Shown here: positions 53,999 through 64,000 of the stretch, in pieces | Layout of the letters: each line of letters opens with the position of its first letter | Position numbering within the stretch: position 1 is the stretch's first letter | NCBI GenBank assembly: GCA_013399015.1 | Contig: VWZX01007460.1 | Coordinates: 879,611-943,610 of the forward strand | DNA length: 64,000 nt | From: Galbula dea | Lineage: Eukaryota; Chordata; Aves; Piciformes; Galbulidae | Direction of reading: 5' to 3' | Position numbers and translations under genes: made by a program | The notes under the pieces: generated by a model | Told to the model about the DNA's origin: nothing | The model's database searches: none | What the model saw: the letters and a program-made list of their open reading frames with translations, nothing else

Positions 53999-56039
53999 GT
54001 AAGATTTGCCTAATTGTGGTTAATTAATGGGATTTCATAGTTTGGATTGAAATGAGGCTATACAGGAAGCAGCCCTGCTCTCTATGGTGTCACCCAGCCT
54101 GCACCAGCAGGCACTTTGGCCACTTCTGGTTTGGCCAGAAACTCCCTGAGACACTGGGGGAGGGAGTGCTGCTGTGTTGGGCAGTCTCAAGTCCACCCAA
54201 AGATGTCCTTAGGTGAAGAGAAGTTGTGCTGAAGGTGATCCTGCTCTCAGCTCACTGCAAAGAGGTGTGTGGATTCTGAGGATAAAATAATAGCTGGTTG
54301 TTTAAAAGCTCTGTTTTGTTTTGGCCTCTTCTCCTAATTAGTCATTGTTCATGATGTTTTTGCTTTCTGTAATGATGGCATCTTGCAAGGCATGATGAAT
54401 GTAAGGGAAATAAGTGTTGTTTTATATGGGTACAAGGGTACAAGTCATCTTCTTCTGGTCTTCAGACAGTTAAGGTCTTGTTTTAACGAGTCCTTGTGTA
54501 TCTAGAAGAGGTTATGTTCTCAGCTGCTCTGTTCATGTTACCATCTGTCTACCACCTCTATCTGTACAATCCTTCCAAACTCAGAAAGCTTTCCAGCAGG
54601 ACAGGTTCCACTAGGTCTGTGCCCTCCCAGGTAGGGACAAACCCTGTGTCCAGCACCCCTTGTAAGGGTCAGACCATCCCAGACCAGTAGAGCAGGGGCA
54701 CTGGTGATAGGAAAACAAAGCAAATGAGCTAAATGCACCTTCACTCCTGGTTAAAGCATAATGCAGTGAGTGAGATTTGAAATATTCCTTTTTGTTGTGG
54801 GTTTGTCACTACAGGACTCTGTATTTCTTGTTCTGTGTTTCAAAACTGAAGAGTGACAATGGTGCAGTTTCTTCTCCCAGACAAGATGGCATTAGGGGTT
54901 TGCCCACCTTATCCCTGAATCCTTATGTTACAAAGGAATTTTTGAAGGGATTTTTGGATGCTTTGGGGGGAGGGGAAGGGAATTTGATGTTCCTGTGGAG
55001 CAGGTAGGGAAGATGCTGCACGAACTTCCTTCAGGTAACCCTTCTAGGTGTAGGACTTTCACCCCACAGGCTCTTGAGCATGTGTCTGAACTTCATGACA
55101 TCCAAACACATGAAACTAGGAATGGAAGAAAATCTGAAGTATTTAGAAGCAGCTGAGAGGTGAAGCCTCATGGCTGGTGTGAGGAGCTGTCTGTGGTGGC
55201 TCACAGGGTGTTGCTGAGCTGGATTACTCTCTAGTCAGGCTGGACCTGCTGGAGTGTTGTGGGGCAGCAGACTGTGACCTGCAATAGCAAAGTCTGGTGC
55301 ATGGCAAACAAAGAGCTGGACCTTATTCAAGGAGATGTTTTGTTGTACCTAAATACAAGTGTAAGAGCATGTTGGTCTACAAGATGGTGTGGTGAAGTCG
55401 TGTCTAAAGTAGGAGGAAGCCTTCTGGAAACTGTTTGAGTCAATGGTTCCAGCCTCTGTGGAGATGTCTTCTGAAGTTCAACCCTTACTGGGCTTCCCCT
55501 GGTGCAGCTAAACTACTGGAGGGTGTGAATTCATGCACCGAGATGTCAGTGAGCCTCTGCCTCTTAGCAATAGTCCCTTCAGGAGAGCTGCTCTGTTTTA
55601 GAAGTGGTTTTCATAGCCACATGAGGTGCAGCTTTGCTGTTCTATTTGCATCCATGTGGGATGGTTCTGTTTCTGCAAATGCTGACATTTCCATGGCTCC
55701 AGCAGTGTGGATGGAAACTCCATTTCCAGAGCTGAGTTGAATTAGTACTGTGACGTGCCCAAACATTTGCCTGCTACAGAAGGTTTAAGGTTTTGCCCAG
55801 TCTGCAATGAAAACAGTTCAAAATGGTACAGATATGGCTATCAGACATGGGCATTGAGCTGAGAGAAAATCCAGCTGAGGAAGCCCACAAAGCTGCTTCT
55901 GTCTGGGGGGAAAAATAGATTAAAAATCAACATTCAGTCATTCAATGGAGTAAAACTGTCATTTCTCATGAATAGCATGAAACTGACTCTCAGATCTCCT
56001 TATGGAAGGACAAAGCTCCCCCAGGATGAGTCTGCCTCA
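53999..56039. other. Unannotated sequence
   Basis: Two kilobases with no recognised repeat. T-rich and AT-moderate sequence at 54000-54500 follows the candidate donor. A G-rich run sits near 54964-54982. Short plus-strand frames at 54777 and 55435 lack known domains. Confidence 0.4.
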
Positions 56040-56430
56040 GCTACTGAAAACAGTTGTTGTGCAGAAACCCTAGTTAATGCAGAGCTGTTAATTGTCTGAC
56101 CATTAAATTACTTGGCTTCTACTTAGCCCCCACTGGGGACTAATTTTAAATTCAATTAGCACAGAATTTAAAGGGATGTAGTTGAGGGATTCTGGAAGAC
56201 TAGAGAGATGTGGAAGTGTTTGATAAGATGCAGTCAGGAAAGGGAAGATTTTAATCTGTTTCAAGGTTTTTAAACCAGGATAAACTCCAAAAGAGAAATT
56301 CCCTTTGAAAGCATCCACACAAAGGAGATTCCTTTATGTTAATGAACTGTAATTTCCAATTATATTGTTACTTCAAACTACTAATCAGCCAGCATTTGAA
56401 CCAACTAATGAAACCTCCAGGAATTACAAA
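56040..56430. promoter_or_regulatory. AT-rich candidate CNE
   Basis: Repeat-free block with GCTGTTAATTGTCTGACC, ATTAAATTACTTGG, ATTTTAAATTCAATTAGC and TAATTTCCAATTATATTG, that is many homeodomain-type cores in 390 bases. It lies upstream of a CR1 fragment at 56.7 kb. Function is inferred from composition and motifs. Confidence 0.3.
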
Positions 56431-56709
56431 GTCATGAGGGTGTATTTGTAGGTTCACACATTCTTGACTTCTCTAGACACTTCAAAGTGTCACAATGACT
56501 CTTGCATCACTTGCACTCCATCAAAACCAGACCCATGAGAAGTCTCAGTGGGTGACCTGATTCCCACAACACTTCTGCAGCTGCAGGATACTCAGGCAAG
56601 CACTCAGAAGTGAGTGAGGAGACTCTCTTCATCCTGGCAAACACAGATGCAGCCAGCTTTGATTTCCAACTCCTGGCAGGTTTATGGATTTGAGAGTCAC
56701 AAAGTGAGA
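56431..56709. other. Unannotated sequence
   Basis: Ordinary sequence before a CR1 fragment. Confidence 0.4.
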
Positions 56710-56868
56710 TTGGCCCAGGCTGCCCAGGGCAGTGATGGAGTCATCATCCCTGGAGGTGGTCAAAACCCACATGGATGTGGTGCTTGGGGCCATGGTTTAG
56801 TGGTGAGTGAATGGCTGGGCTCTGATCTCAGGGGGCTTTTCCACCCAGAATGATTCTGTGACTCTGCT
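56710..56868 (+). mobile_element. CR1 LINE 3' fragment
   Basis: TTGGCCCAGGCTGCCCAGGG, AGTCATCATCCCTGGAGG and GATGTGGTGCTTGGGG are followed by CATGGTTTAGTGGTGAG and TTTTCCACCCAGAATG, ending in ATTCTGTGACTCT. It begins at the end of ORF2 and includes the 3' terminus. It has a small deletion in the TTGGACTTGATGATC segment. Confidence 0.92.
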
Positions 56869-57569
56869 CTCTGTGGGAATTGGGTGAGCACTGGACTTCT
56901 TGCAGTTGCTGCTCTTGGCCAGGTTCTGCTACTGTCCTCTTCTCCAGGAGGTAAACTCATTCTTTGGAGAGCTCTGGAACTGTGCTCAGAGCATTGCCTG
57001 CCCTCTCTGGGGTGGGTATGGAGAGCTGTGGATGCTGCTGTCAGCCTCCACACAGCATCCTGCACCCAGAGGCAGCGTGCCTGTTCCCAGCTCTCTCCTG
57101 CCTTCCTGCTCATCCCTTTGGAGAACATGTTGCTCACACTTGCATGCTGCAGTCAGAAGCAAGCAACCAAGGGCAGGATCATGTCTTTGAGCCACTGGTT
57201 TTGGTTTTGTAATCCTCTGGGTTCCCTGAGGGAGGAGTGAGCTCCCTCCTCCTACAGCAGCTCATCCACAGTTCACAACTGCTTCAAACCTCATCCCTCA
57301 CTAAAGCAAAGGTTGTGGTTCCTGCACAGCATCTTCCTGTTGTCCAACTCCTCCTGCTTGTGTTCTTTTTGATGGCTTTATTCTCCTCGATTTCTCTCCA
57401 CTCTACACTATTTGAACTGCCTTTTTTTTTCCTTTGCCTTTGTGATGTCTGTGTGGGTTTGGGAGAAGAGAAACCTGTTTACAAAACAGCCCTTTGCATT
57501 TGAGAGAAAAACATCCCAACAAAAACAACCAAAAACCCCAAACAAACAGAATCAAATCCAAACCCAAAC
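56869..57569. other. Unannotated sequence, A/C-rich end
   Basis: Overlapping frames of about 80-125 codons on both strands at 56760-57240 reflect low stop density, and none is recognisable. A low-complexity A/C tract lies at 57514-57571. Confidence 0.4.
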
Positions 57570-57859
57570 AGCTAAATAATGACAACTCCATTTAAAACTT
57601 TTTAAAGGGTACCTGGTTTGTTTTTCCCTTCCCTTCGCTGGCACAAGCCTGTGCAGAAGCAGCCACTTGCCAACAACTCTTACTTTGGGATAATTACATT
57701 GTTGTGATTTCCCATTTGCTAATCTATAGTCATTCTCCTCTGATTTGTGTTATTATTTTTAACAAGGCAGAAGTGGGGAGTAAGGAAAAGCTGATTTGTG
57801 ATCAGAATTTCTCCCTGCTATAATTAACTGCAGCTAAAAACACATAATTGCTGCTTGCA
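57570..57859. promoter_or_regulatory. AT-rich candidate CNE
   Basis: Repeat-free AT-rich block with GATAATTACATTG, GCTAATCTATAG, TATAATTAACTGC and ACATAATTGC, suggesting clustered homeodomain cores. It runs directly into the CpG-containing patch and TATA-like site downstream. Confidence 0.28.
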
Positions 57860-58130
57860 TAGCTTCCCAGTCGCATCTCCTGAGGGGAGCAGGCAGCACC
57901 GTGTGCTCTGCAGAGACTGGCTCCTGAGCCCCTCTCGATCTGTTGCTAAGCACTGGGTGACGGCACACAGCGAGCTCCTCAAGGACAATACAGAACAGCC
58001 AGAATGTTTTTCTCGGTATCAAACCCCCTTTTTCCCCCCCTCCCCTCTCTGTCTCCTGAAATATTGCATCAGTTGCTCCTTAATCAAAGTATAAAAGGTG
58101 TTGCCAAGGTGATGCCACAGCTGCAGCCCC
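57860..58130. promoter_or_regulatory. CpG-containing patch with TATA-box-like site
   Basis: About seven CpGs lie in 57860-58130. A consensus TATAAAAG at 58090-58097 is followed by GC-richer sequence where a start site would be expected, about 30 bases on. Together with the adjacent AT-rich block this has a promoter-like arrangement on the plus strand, but no confident first exon or donor follows. It is a weak candidate. Confidence 0.2.
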
Positions 58131-58779
58131 CGAGCCCAGCACAGACCCATGCTGGGAACAACAAGTGTCAGGACTTTCAGACCAGGAGTCAGAGGTGTGA
58201 GGGGTTTGCTTGCCATTGTTGGTGTCTCCGTTTCAAACTTGGGGGTTTTTAGTACTTGTATTTGGTTAGGGAGCAAGGGTAGAAGGCTCCAGGTTAGCCA
58301 AACCTGGTGAATTTGGTTTTCCTGCTCTTGCAGGCTGAGATCTGACAGAAGCCACCAGAAGAGCCAGGCTCTTGTGTTGCAACACAGAGCACTGCTAAAA
58401 CTTCCTGCCAGGGATGGAGGATGGTGCAGCTGCTTTGTGTCCACACCGGGAACCTCTGGAATGGCCAGAAGGAAGGTGTACATCCATCCTGTGTTCCTCC
58501 AGAGTGTGTGTAGGGAGCAGCAATATCCATGCTAAACTTAGCCCTCAAGCCTTCTGCCCTTTCTCTGAGGACCATGGGGGAGAGACCAAGTGTGTGTGTG
58601 TATCTGCTGTGGAGAAACAATTCCTGCACATCAAACCAAACCCATGAGGCTGTTGGTGTCTATGCATTTCATTTAGGCACAGGCACAAACTGAAAACCAG
58701 TCTTTAAAAGAATATCCTAAACAATTAGGTCAGAAAAGGAGCCACATGCTAAACTCTCTGCCAGCCTCTTCTGCTTTGC
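58131..58779. other. Unannotated sequence with an acceptor-like site
   Basis: TTTTCCTGCTCTTGCAG near 58317-58333 is acceptor-like, but no good donor or long open frame follows. A (GT)5 run lies at 58590-58600. Minus-strand frames at 58019-58629 match nothing known. Confidence 0.35.
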
Positions 58780-59165
58780 AGTGAGGCTTTAATAAAGAGG
58801 CAGAGAAGAATGCCAGCTGAGCTGGCCCATCTGACATTTTGATAACCTTGTCAATAATAGTTATTTTATTGGCTTTAAGCAGCTGTAGAACTTCTCCTTA
58901 TTGTTTCCCTGCCTGTTCATTCCATTCCTCTCTTGTTGATAACAGTAAGAAGATGATGAGTAACAGTGGCAAATCAATAGACAGGCATGTTTCTTCTTCT
59001 ATGGCCATGAACCCAGCTCCTCAAATTGCATCTGAAAACTCCAGGCTCTTTATTTGATCATAAATAGATAGGAAGGGGAACAGCAATCTGAATTTGTAGC
59101 TTTTGGCTGAAGGGTTTATGAATGCATTTGTTCCCAGGTTTGCTATCTCCTCAGCTAAGGTGCGC
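58780..59165. promoter_or_regulatory. AT-rich candidate CNE
   Basis: Unique AT-rich sequence with TCAATAATAGTTATTTTATTGG, CTTATTGTTTCC (a possible SOX-type ATTGT core), TGATCATAAATAG and TTTATGAATGC. There are no repeats, and the only frame (72 codons) is not recognisable. It is called from texture only. Confidence 0.25.
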
Positions 59166-59630
59166 TATATTAAAAGCAAAGCACAGTATCTAAGTGAGGG
59201 ACAAGCTTTCAAGCTTCACTACAAGCATCCCGTGCCCCTGCCAAGGGCTTTGGTGTTGCACTGGTGCCTTGGTGGCTTCTGATGCCCTCAAAGTCAAACT
59301 GGTGTGCTTAAAAATCCAGAAGCAATGTCAGGAAGGAAGAAGCAAAATAATGCAAGGTCTGGCAGACTCCTGAAGAGGCTCTTTAGGGAGGAGACTGCAA
59401 GACCCACTGAGAGATGGAAGCCAAAGCTGGCAAAAGCACATGAGGTGAAATGGGTTTAAAGCCATTCCTTGACAAAACTTGCACAGTGCCACTGGGCCAG
59501 TTCCCTTGGGAGGAAAGGACCCAGCTCTGCTTTCCAGCCACGAGCCAGAGAGGCTGTGCTGAGCACAAGAGGTCTCCCTGTGCAGCATGGGGCCACCTGA
59601 GACCTTGCACCATGCAGGATAGCACCAGTT
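59166..59630. other. Unannotated sequence
   Basis: Ordinary sequence. Overlapping minus-strand frames at 59328-59672 run into the CR1 and are not gene-like. Confidence 0.4.
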
Positions 59631-59942
59631 CAGAGAACCATTAAGGTTGGAAAAGATCTCCAGGATCATCAACCCAACACCCTCATGCTGCTAAACCATG
59701 TCACCAAGTGCCACATCTGTGCAGTTTGAAGCCCCCAGGGCTGGTGACTCCACCACTGCCCTGGGCAGCCTGGGCCAATGCCTAACCACTCTTGCAGGGA
59801 ACATTTTTTCCCTAATATCCAACCTGAACCTCCTGTGGCACAACTTGAGGCCATTTCCTCTTGTGCTATCACTTCTTCCAACTCCCACCTTGCCTCAACC
59901 TCCTTCCAGGGAGTTGTAGAGAGTGAGAAGATCTACTCTTAG
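59631..59942 (-). mobile_element. CR1 LINE fragment, antisense: ORF2 C-terminus and 3' UTR
   Basis: The plus strand starts with AACCATTAAGGTTGG and GAAAAGATCTCCAGGATC, the reversed 3' terminus. It continues to GGGCAGCCTGGGCC and TCCAACCTGAACCTCC. The minus-strand frame 59691-59888 encodes RRFRLDIREKMF, WPRLPRAVVESP and the LGDMV end of ORF2. Upstream, CTTGCCTCAACCTCC and GTTGTAGAGAGTGAGAAG extend the match into ORF2. The copy is truncated at about 59942. Confidence 0.94.
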
Positions 59943-62900
59943 TTCTTGGGCAAATTCCCTATGTGCAAGGTCATTGTTCTCACCCCAGGCTGGTGCCCAG
60001 CATGGCTTGAAGCTGCCTTGGTGTGACCATTTCTAGCTCTGCACAGGCAGCACCAAGATCTCATCAGTCTTCTGTAACCAAGTGTACTGCCACTTTAGGG
60101 TCTGGGCTTCCTAATGTTCCATCTGAAACCATTTGGTTTCTGAGAAAAAGAAGATAACCAGGATACATCTCCAGAACATCATCTGTCAGCCTATGCTTGG
60201 AAGACTTTTTCCTCATGCTGTTTGTATGTAATTAGAAACTGAAAATAATAACAAAAGTCTTTTTGCAGTTGAGTTGACATGCTTGGCTCCCAAACCACAT
60301 TTGAACAAGATTTAAAAGGGACTGAAAAGGCAGAAAAACATTCACTTTGTGTGGAACAAGACCAGAAAGTACTTACTGGGAGACAGAAATCAACTGCTCC
60401 AACCTACAGTACTGGATCCACAGGGATTTAACAGTCTGGGAAGTCTCTAACCAACAAAACATGAACCCTTTTGCTGCAGTTTTACCAATACTCTCTATTT
60501 TCCTCCTCCTGTAATACTAGCATAATCACTTCTTCCCCATTTTCATTTCACTGGATTCATCCTGAGTATTTTTCCCCAGTATTTGGTGTTCAGGCTGCAG
60601 CAGCTATATGCCTGCAGGTGAAAAACCTCCTGTTGTGTTGCCAAAAGAAGAAATATGTCAGACTTGCTTCTGTTAGCATTTGCCTCTGAAAGCACAGGAC
60701 TGAGCTTTCTCTGGTCCTAGAGACTCCTCTGGTAGTAAGAGTGCCTGAAGAAAACCTTTGCTGGGCAGAGGGAAGGGTGCACAAAATACTCCTGGAAATT
60801 ACCACTTGGGGAGTGGTAGTCTCAAAACAGAGTACTTGGAAATGTCAACTCTCTGCTTGGCAGCTAGAAGTTATATCATGGTCCTACCCCCCAGGATAAG
60901 GTCCTGTTTGCCTTCAGCTGCCTTGTGCAGCTTTCAGAAGCACTAACCTAACTCCAAAACAGCTCTTGGGACACTGGGCCACTCTGTGTTGGTTGGGTTG
61001 GGCTTTTTGGTTTCTAACCCCTGCAAAGGGGCAATGAGCTTCGATGTTTTGCCAGTTGTCCTGGGTTTGAAGGTGGCAGAAGGTGTCCTCCATCAGAAGG
61101 ATCATCTGTTTGTTCTCTTTTTCTCCACTGGCAAGCTCTGACCTTCTCTCTGAAGGCTGACAACCCATTTTTGTATTCAGTTTTTCCTCTAAGAAGAACA
61201 TATGCTTCACTTTGTGTTTAAACTTGACCTGTCTTACTCTGGGGGAGGATTTGAGTGGCTGAATGCTGTAGGAAGCATGTGCTGGTGGACAGAGGCATCA
61301 TCCTTCAGGCACAGCCCTGCAGGGCTGAGGTGTAGGAAAGGGAACTGAGCAGGAGGTGATGCCTCATGGCAGGAACTCGGAGAGGCTCTGACACAAAAAC
61401 CATCCCATTCCCTCTCTAGGAGTGTTTCTGCTGTTGCTGTGACTGAACTGGGGTAAACAAAGGTGTTTCTGTGGTGCACCAAGAGTCCCGCTGAACATCT
61501 CAGAACAAGGAGCTGCTCCACCTTCCTCCTGGGAAGTGCTGGTGGAGAAGGCAGAGCTCCTCCTGGTTCTTCATCCCACCTCGGAAGTGGCAAAAATTAA
61601 GCAAAGCTGGACAGTGTTTGGGGTGCTCTTGGAGAAGGGAAAAGATCTGTGTGGACATTGTGTGGTGAAGGCCATCCAGCTGGAAGGAAGCTGGGTAGAG
61701 CTTGTGGCATCCCAAAGACAGTTAGTACTTTCTGGCTGGACCGCACACTTGCTCTGCCTTCCCCCTGGATTCACCTAACCTCAGCTCCTGGCTTGGGGAG
61801 GAGATGTGGAGACTTTTTCCAGCAGTGGGCAGAAGGATGCCTGGCTCTCTGGGGGGTGACTTTGTAGGCAATTGCAGTTGCTCAAAGTCCAGGGCTGCTA
61901 CTTGGTTTCTCATCAAGAGGATAACATTCCTGAGTAGTGCTGATGGGTCTTACATCAGATTCCCTTAAATCTGTTGCTGCTGTTCAAGTACCTGTAAAAA
62001 TAATGGCTAGAGCTCTGGATATTGCACTGCTGCCTGTCCAAGCTCTCCACAGAGCAGCTTTTCTCCTCTCCCGTTTCCTCCTAGCCTTCTCCATGCAGAA
62101 GTCTTTGGTGCCTGTGGACCAGCACATCCCAGAGCAACCCCATCCCACAGCAGGGAGCTGGGGGGAATGTGGCAGTCAGGGGCTTTGGGCCACTTGCTGT
62201 TTCCTGCGTTTAAACAGCTCGGAAAGCTGTGTGCGTGTAGACAGGAGCTGGTGCTGGAGCTGGTGCCAGCAGATGGCACTCCAGAATGCACAGCCTGAGC
62301 TGCGCTGGGGAGGACCTGCAGCTCCAGAGGAAAAGCGTTTTTTTAACTGGCAGAGCTCTGTTTGCTCCGGTGATGAGCTCTGGAGGGATACAAGCTGTGC
62401 TGTGTGTTAATCCAGCCGTACCCAAAAGCCCTGGGAGATGTGTGTGGGATCTGAGGTGTCCGGGGGTGTTTCGAAGCAGGAGGTGACATGCGGTGGTGCT
62501 CAGGGCTCCAAGGGGTCCTGGCATCTGCACCCTCCTCCTGGAGCCCCAAAAGTACCCACAGGTAGTGCTGCTGAAGTGGCTTTTTTTTCAGCAATGGGGG
62601 GGAAAAATATAGCTTATGTGTCAGAGGGTTTGCAGTGATCAAAGGGTGGCTTTAAATGGAGACCTTGGCAAATGCTACTGCATCTCTGCTCGGCATCTCC
62701 ACAAACCTCAGTGTGGGCACAGAGCTTGGGTGGTGAGTGTGTATCTGTGGCCATGTCTTGTAGCTCTGTAGGGTTCACCCAACCATCTCCAGAGCAGGTC
62801 ATCTTCAGCTGATTAGTGGTATCTCTGCCACATCTCACCATGGGCATGCCCAAGGCCAGCAAATCCTTCCCACCCTGGCCAGTGTGACCTGCTGCTTGGG

Positions 62901-63059
62901 ATGCTCCTTATGCTTTAAGGCACTTTCTGCATGATTCCTTCTGCACCAGCTTCACAGCAAAGGATCTGCCATAAGCAGCACAGAGACATAGGAGATGTCC
63001 ACTGGAAATAGGGCAAGAGACTTCCCAGGCTGCCTCCAAACCCCTCCTAACTTGCCCCA
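59943..63059. other. Unannotated sequence
   Basis: This is 3.1 kb without recognised repeats. Frames of 106-157 codons at 61234-62530 occur on both strands in a GC-richer, stop-poor section. None has a recognisable domain or a strong flanking splice pattern. Confidence 0.4.
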
Positions 63060-63580
63060 AGTGCTCCTGAATTGGGCTGTTAACAACTGTTGCATGATCT
63101 GATGAAATCCATGTTCTTTTTATAAAGTGTAAATGATCTGACAAATTTTCTTTGTGTCACTAATCTCAAGACTCTGTCACAATAAGCAGGGGAAGAGCCT
63201 TGCAGGGTGAGACTGTGCTCTGAGCTGCATTGATTTAGCAATTAGTGTCGTGTTCATCTTGAATCTTGTAATTCATACTCATTAACCCAAAAAAGGTCTT
63301 GCAATTTTCTTCTCCTAGAGTAGCTTTGAAGTACAAAAGCAGCCTCTGCTCCTGTCGAGTCTGAGAGCTGTTGTCTCTCGTTAAGGCACTAACAAGGAGG
63401 GGGCAGGCTGAGAACCCCTAGCTGGTGTTTAGATCATTAGATTTATCACTTGATCAAATCCTTGATTAAAATAGTATTTATCTGGTTTACTTCAACTGCT
63501 TGAAGAATTGGATTAAATCACTGTATTAAAAACAAACACAAAACAAATCCGATCCTTCAGCTACCTCTGCAATACAAGTG
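63060..63580. promoter_or_regulatory. AT-rich candidate CNE with palindromic TTGATCAA
   Basis: This repeat-free block of about 500 bases has TTTAGCAATTAGTG, TCTTGTAATTCATAC and CATTAGATTTATCAC. It also holds a palindromic TTGATCAA at 63450-63457 beside CCTTGATTAAAATAG, partial matches to TCF/LEF-type sites. A GC-richer island with a few CpGs (63354-63385) interrupts it. Composition and motifs resemble the other candidate enhancers in the window. Confidence 0.3.
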
Positions 63581-64000
63581 TTATTGTGGTTGGTAAATAT
63601 CTGACATGGTCCTGGTTCTGACCACGTTTGCTCCAGCCCTGGGCTGGCCCAGTCCTACTCTCAGGAGGACGATCTACCTCCCTTTTAGACCTTTGCAGAG
63701 CTGTCTGCACCCTGCCCTGCCTGCCTGCAGCCTGTCAGGCTCTCGTAGACTCATTTTAGGATGGAGATGGCAGACAATAGCAGCAAAGCCTGATCCAGGC
63801 AGCAGTGCTGAGTGAAGTGGAGATCTGGGGGTGGTTGCTCAGTGCTGTGCCTGAACTTTCAGGGCTGTGTCACAGAGCCTCATGCACCAAGTCAGTCTGC
63901 ACCTGTGTCCAGGCTCTCCTCTTCACCAGGACATCTCCATGCACATTCTGACTAGCAGCTATCAAGCACTGTTTGAATTCCTTGATTAATTTTGATGTTT
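63581..64000. other. Unannotated sequence to the window end
   Basis: GC-moderate sequence with a short plus-strand frame at 63606-63815 of no recognised function. No repeat was seen. Confidence 0.4.

Noticed and set aside
61234..62530. Group of frames of 106-157 codons on both strands
   Set aside because: They overlap in several phases in a GC-richer, stop-poor stretch. Real exons would favour one frame and show splice signals.
1..64000. Bacterial or phage operon, CRISPR array, or tRNA and rRNA genes
   Set aside because: No tightly packed same-strand frames, Shine-Dalgarno-spaced starts, direct-repeat/spacer arrays or cloverleaf and rRNA sequences were found. The CR1 content fixes the source as a bird or close relative.

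Overview
The window reads as non-coding vertebrate DNA, almost certainly from a bird. No open reading frame is convincingly a host gene, CpG is rare over most of the window, and short, mostly 5'-truncated copies of the avian/reptilian LINE family CR1 are scattered on both strands. At least 17 fragments are recognisable by the CR1 3' domain (the 'GRFRLDIR…RLPR.VVESPSLE' end of its ORF2, then a 3' UTR ending in 'CTTCCAACC' and a short ATTCTATG-type tail). They cover about 3.8 kb by hand measurement, roughly 6% of the window. No SINEs of mammalian type, no clear LTR elements or DNA transposons, and no tRNA, rRNA or CRISPR features were seen. The bird order cannot be decided by eye. The window could be intergenic or lie inside a long intron.

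Layout. 1-0.43 kb: a CR1 tail and a small C/G-rich minisatellite. 0.43-20.8 kb: nearly free of CR1, mixing ordinary GC-moderate sequence with AT-rich blocks (0.84-1.02, 1.69-1.83, 2.8-3.2, 6.3-6.8, 15.5-15.7, 17.6-17.9, 18.2-18.8 kb) that look like candidate conserved non-coding elements (CNEs). 20.8-33.3 kb: five CR1 fragments, further AT-rich blocks at 25.5 and 27.1-28.0 kb, and the densest CpG cluster of the window at 28.4-28.6 kb, which holds a CRE-like TGACGTAA. 33.3-46.6 kb: CR1 fragments including a three-element cluster at 41.0-42.9 kb. The 41.0 kb copy is an inverted, about 94% identical relative of the copy at 32.95 kb. A strong AT-rich candidate CNE lies at 36.05-36.6 kb. 46.6-60 kb: more CR1 fragments, a 24-25 bp minisatellite at 50.2 kb, two splice-site-flanked candidate exons at 52.16 and 53.91 kb, a G-quadruplex motif at 53.2 kb and AT-rich blocks at 50.9, 56.0, 57.6 and 58.8 kb. 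60-64 kb: ordinary sequence ending in another AT-rich candidate CNE at 63.06-63.58 kb.

There is no operon-like or cassette-like gene system to describe. The window may be a regulatory landscape, that is AT-rich blocks with homeodomain and POU motifs between retrotransposon debris, with at most a few non-coding-RNA or small terminal exons. That interpretation is inference: conservation and expression data, which cannot be obtained here, would decide it. Lengths and identities were counted by eye and are approximate.
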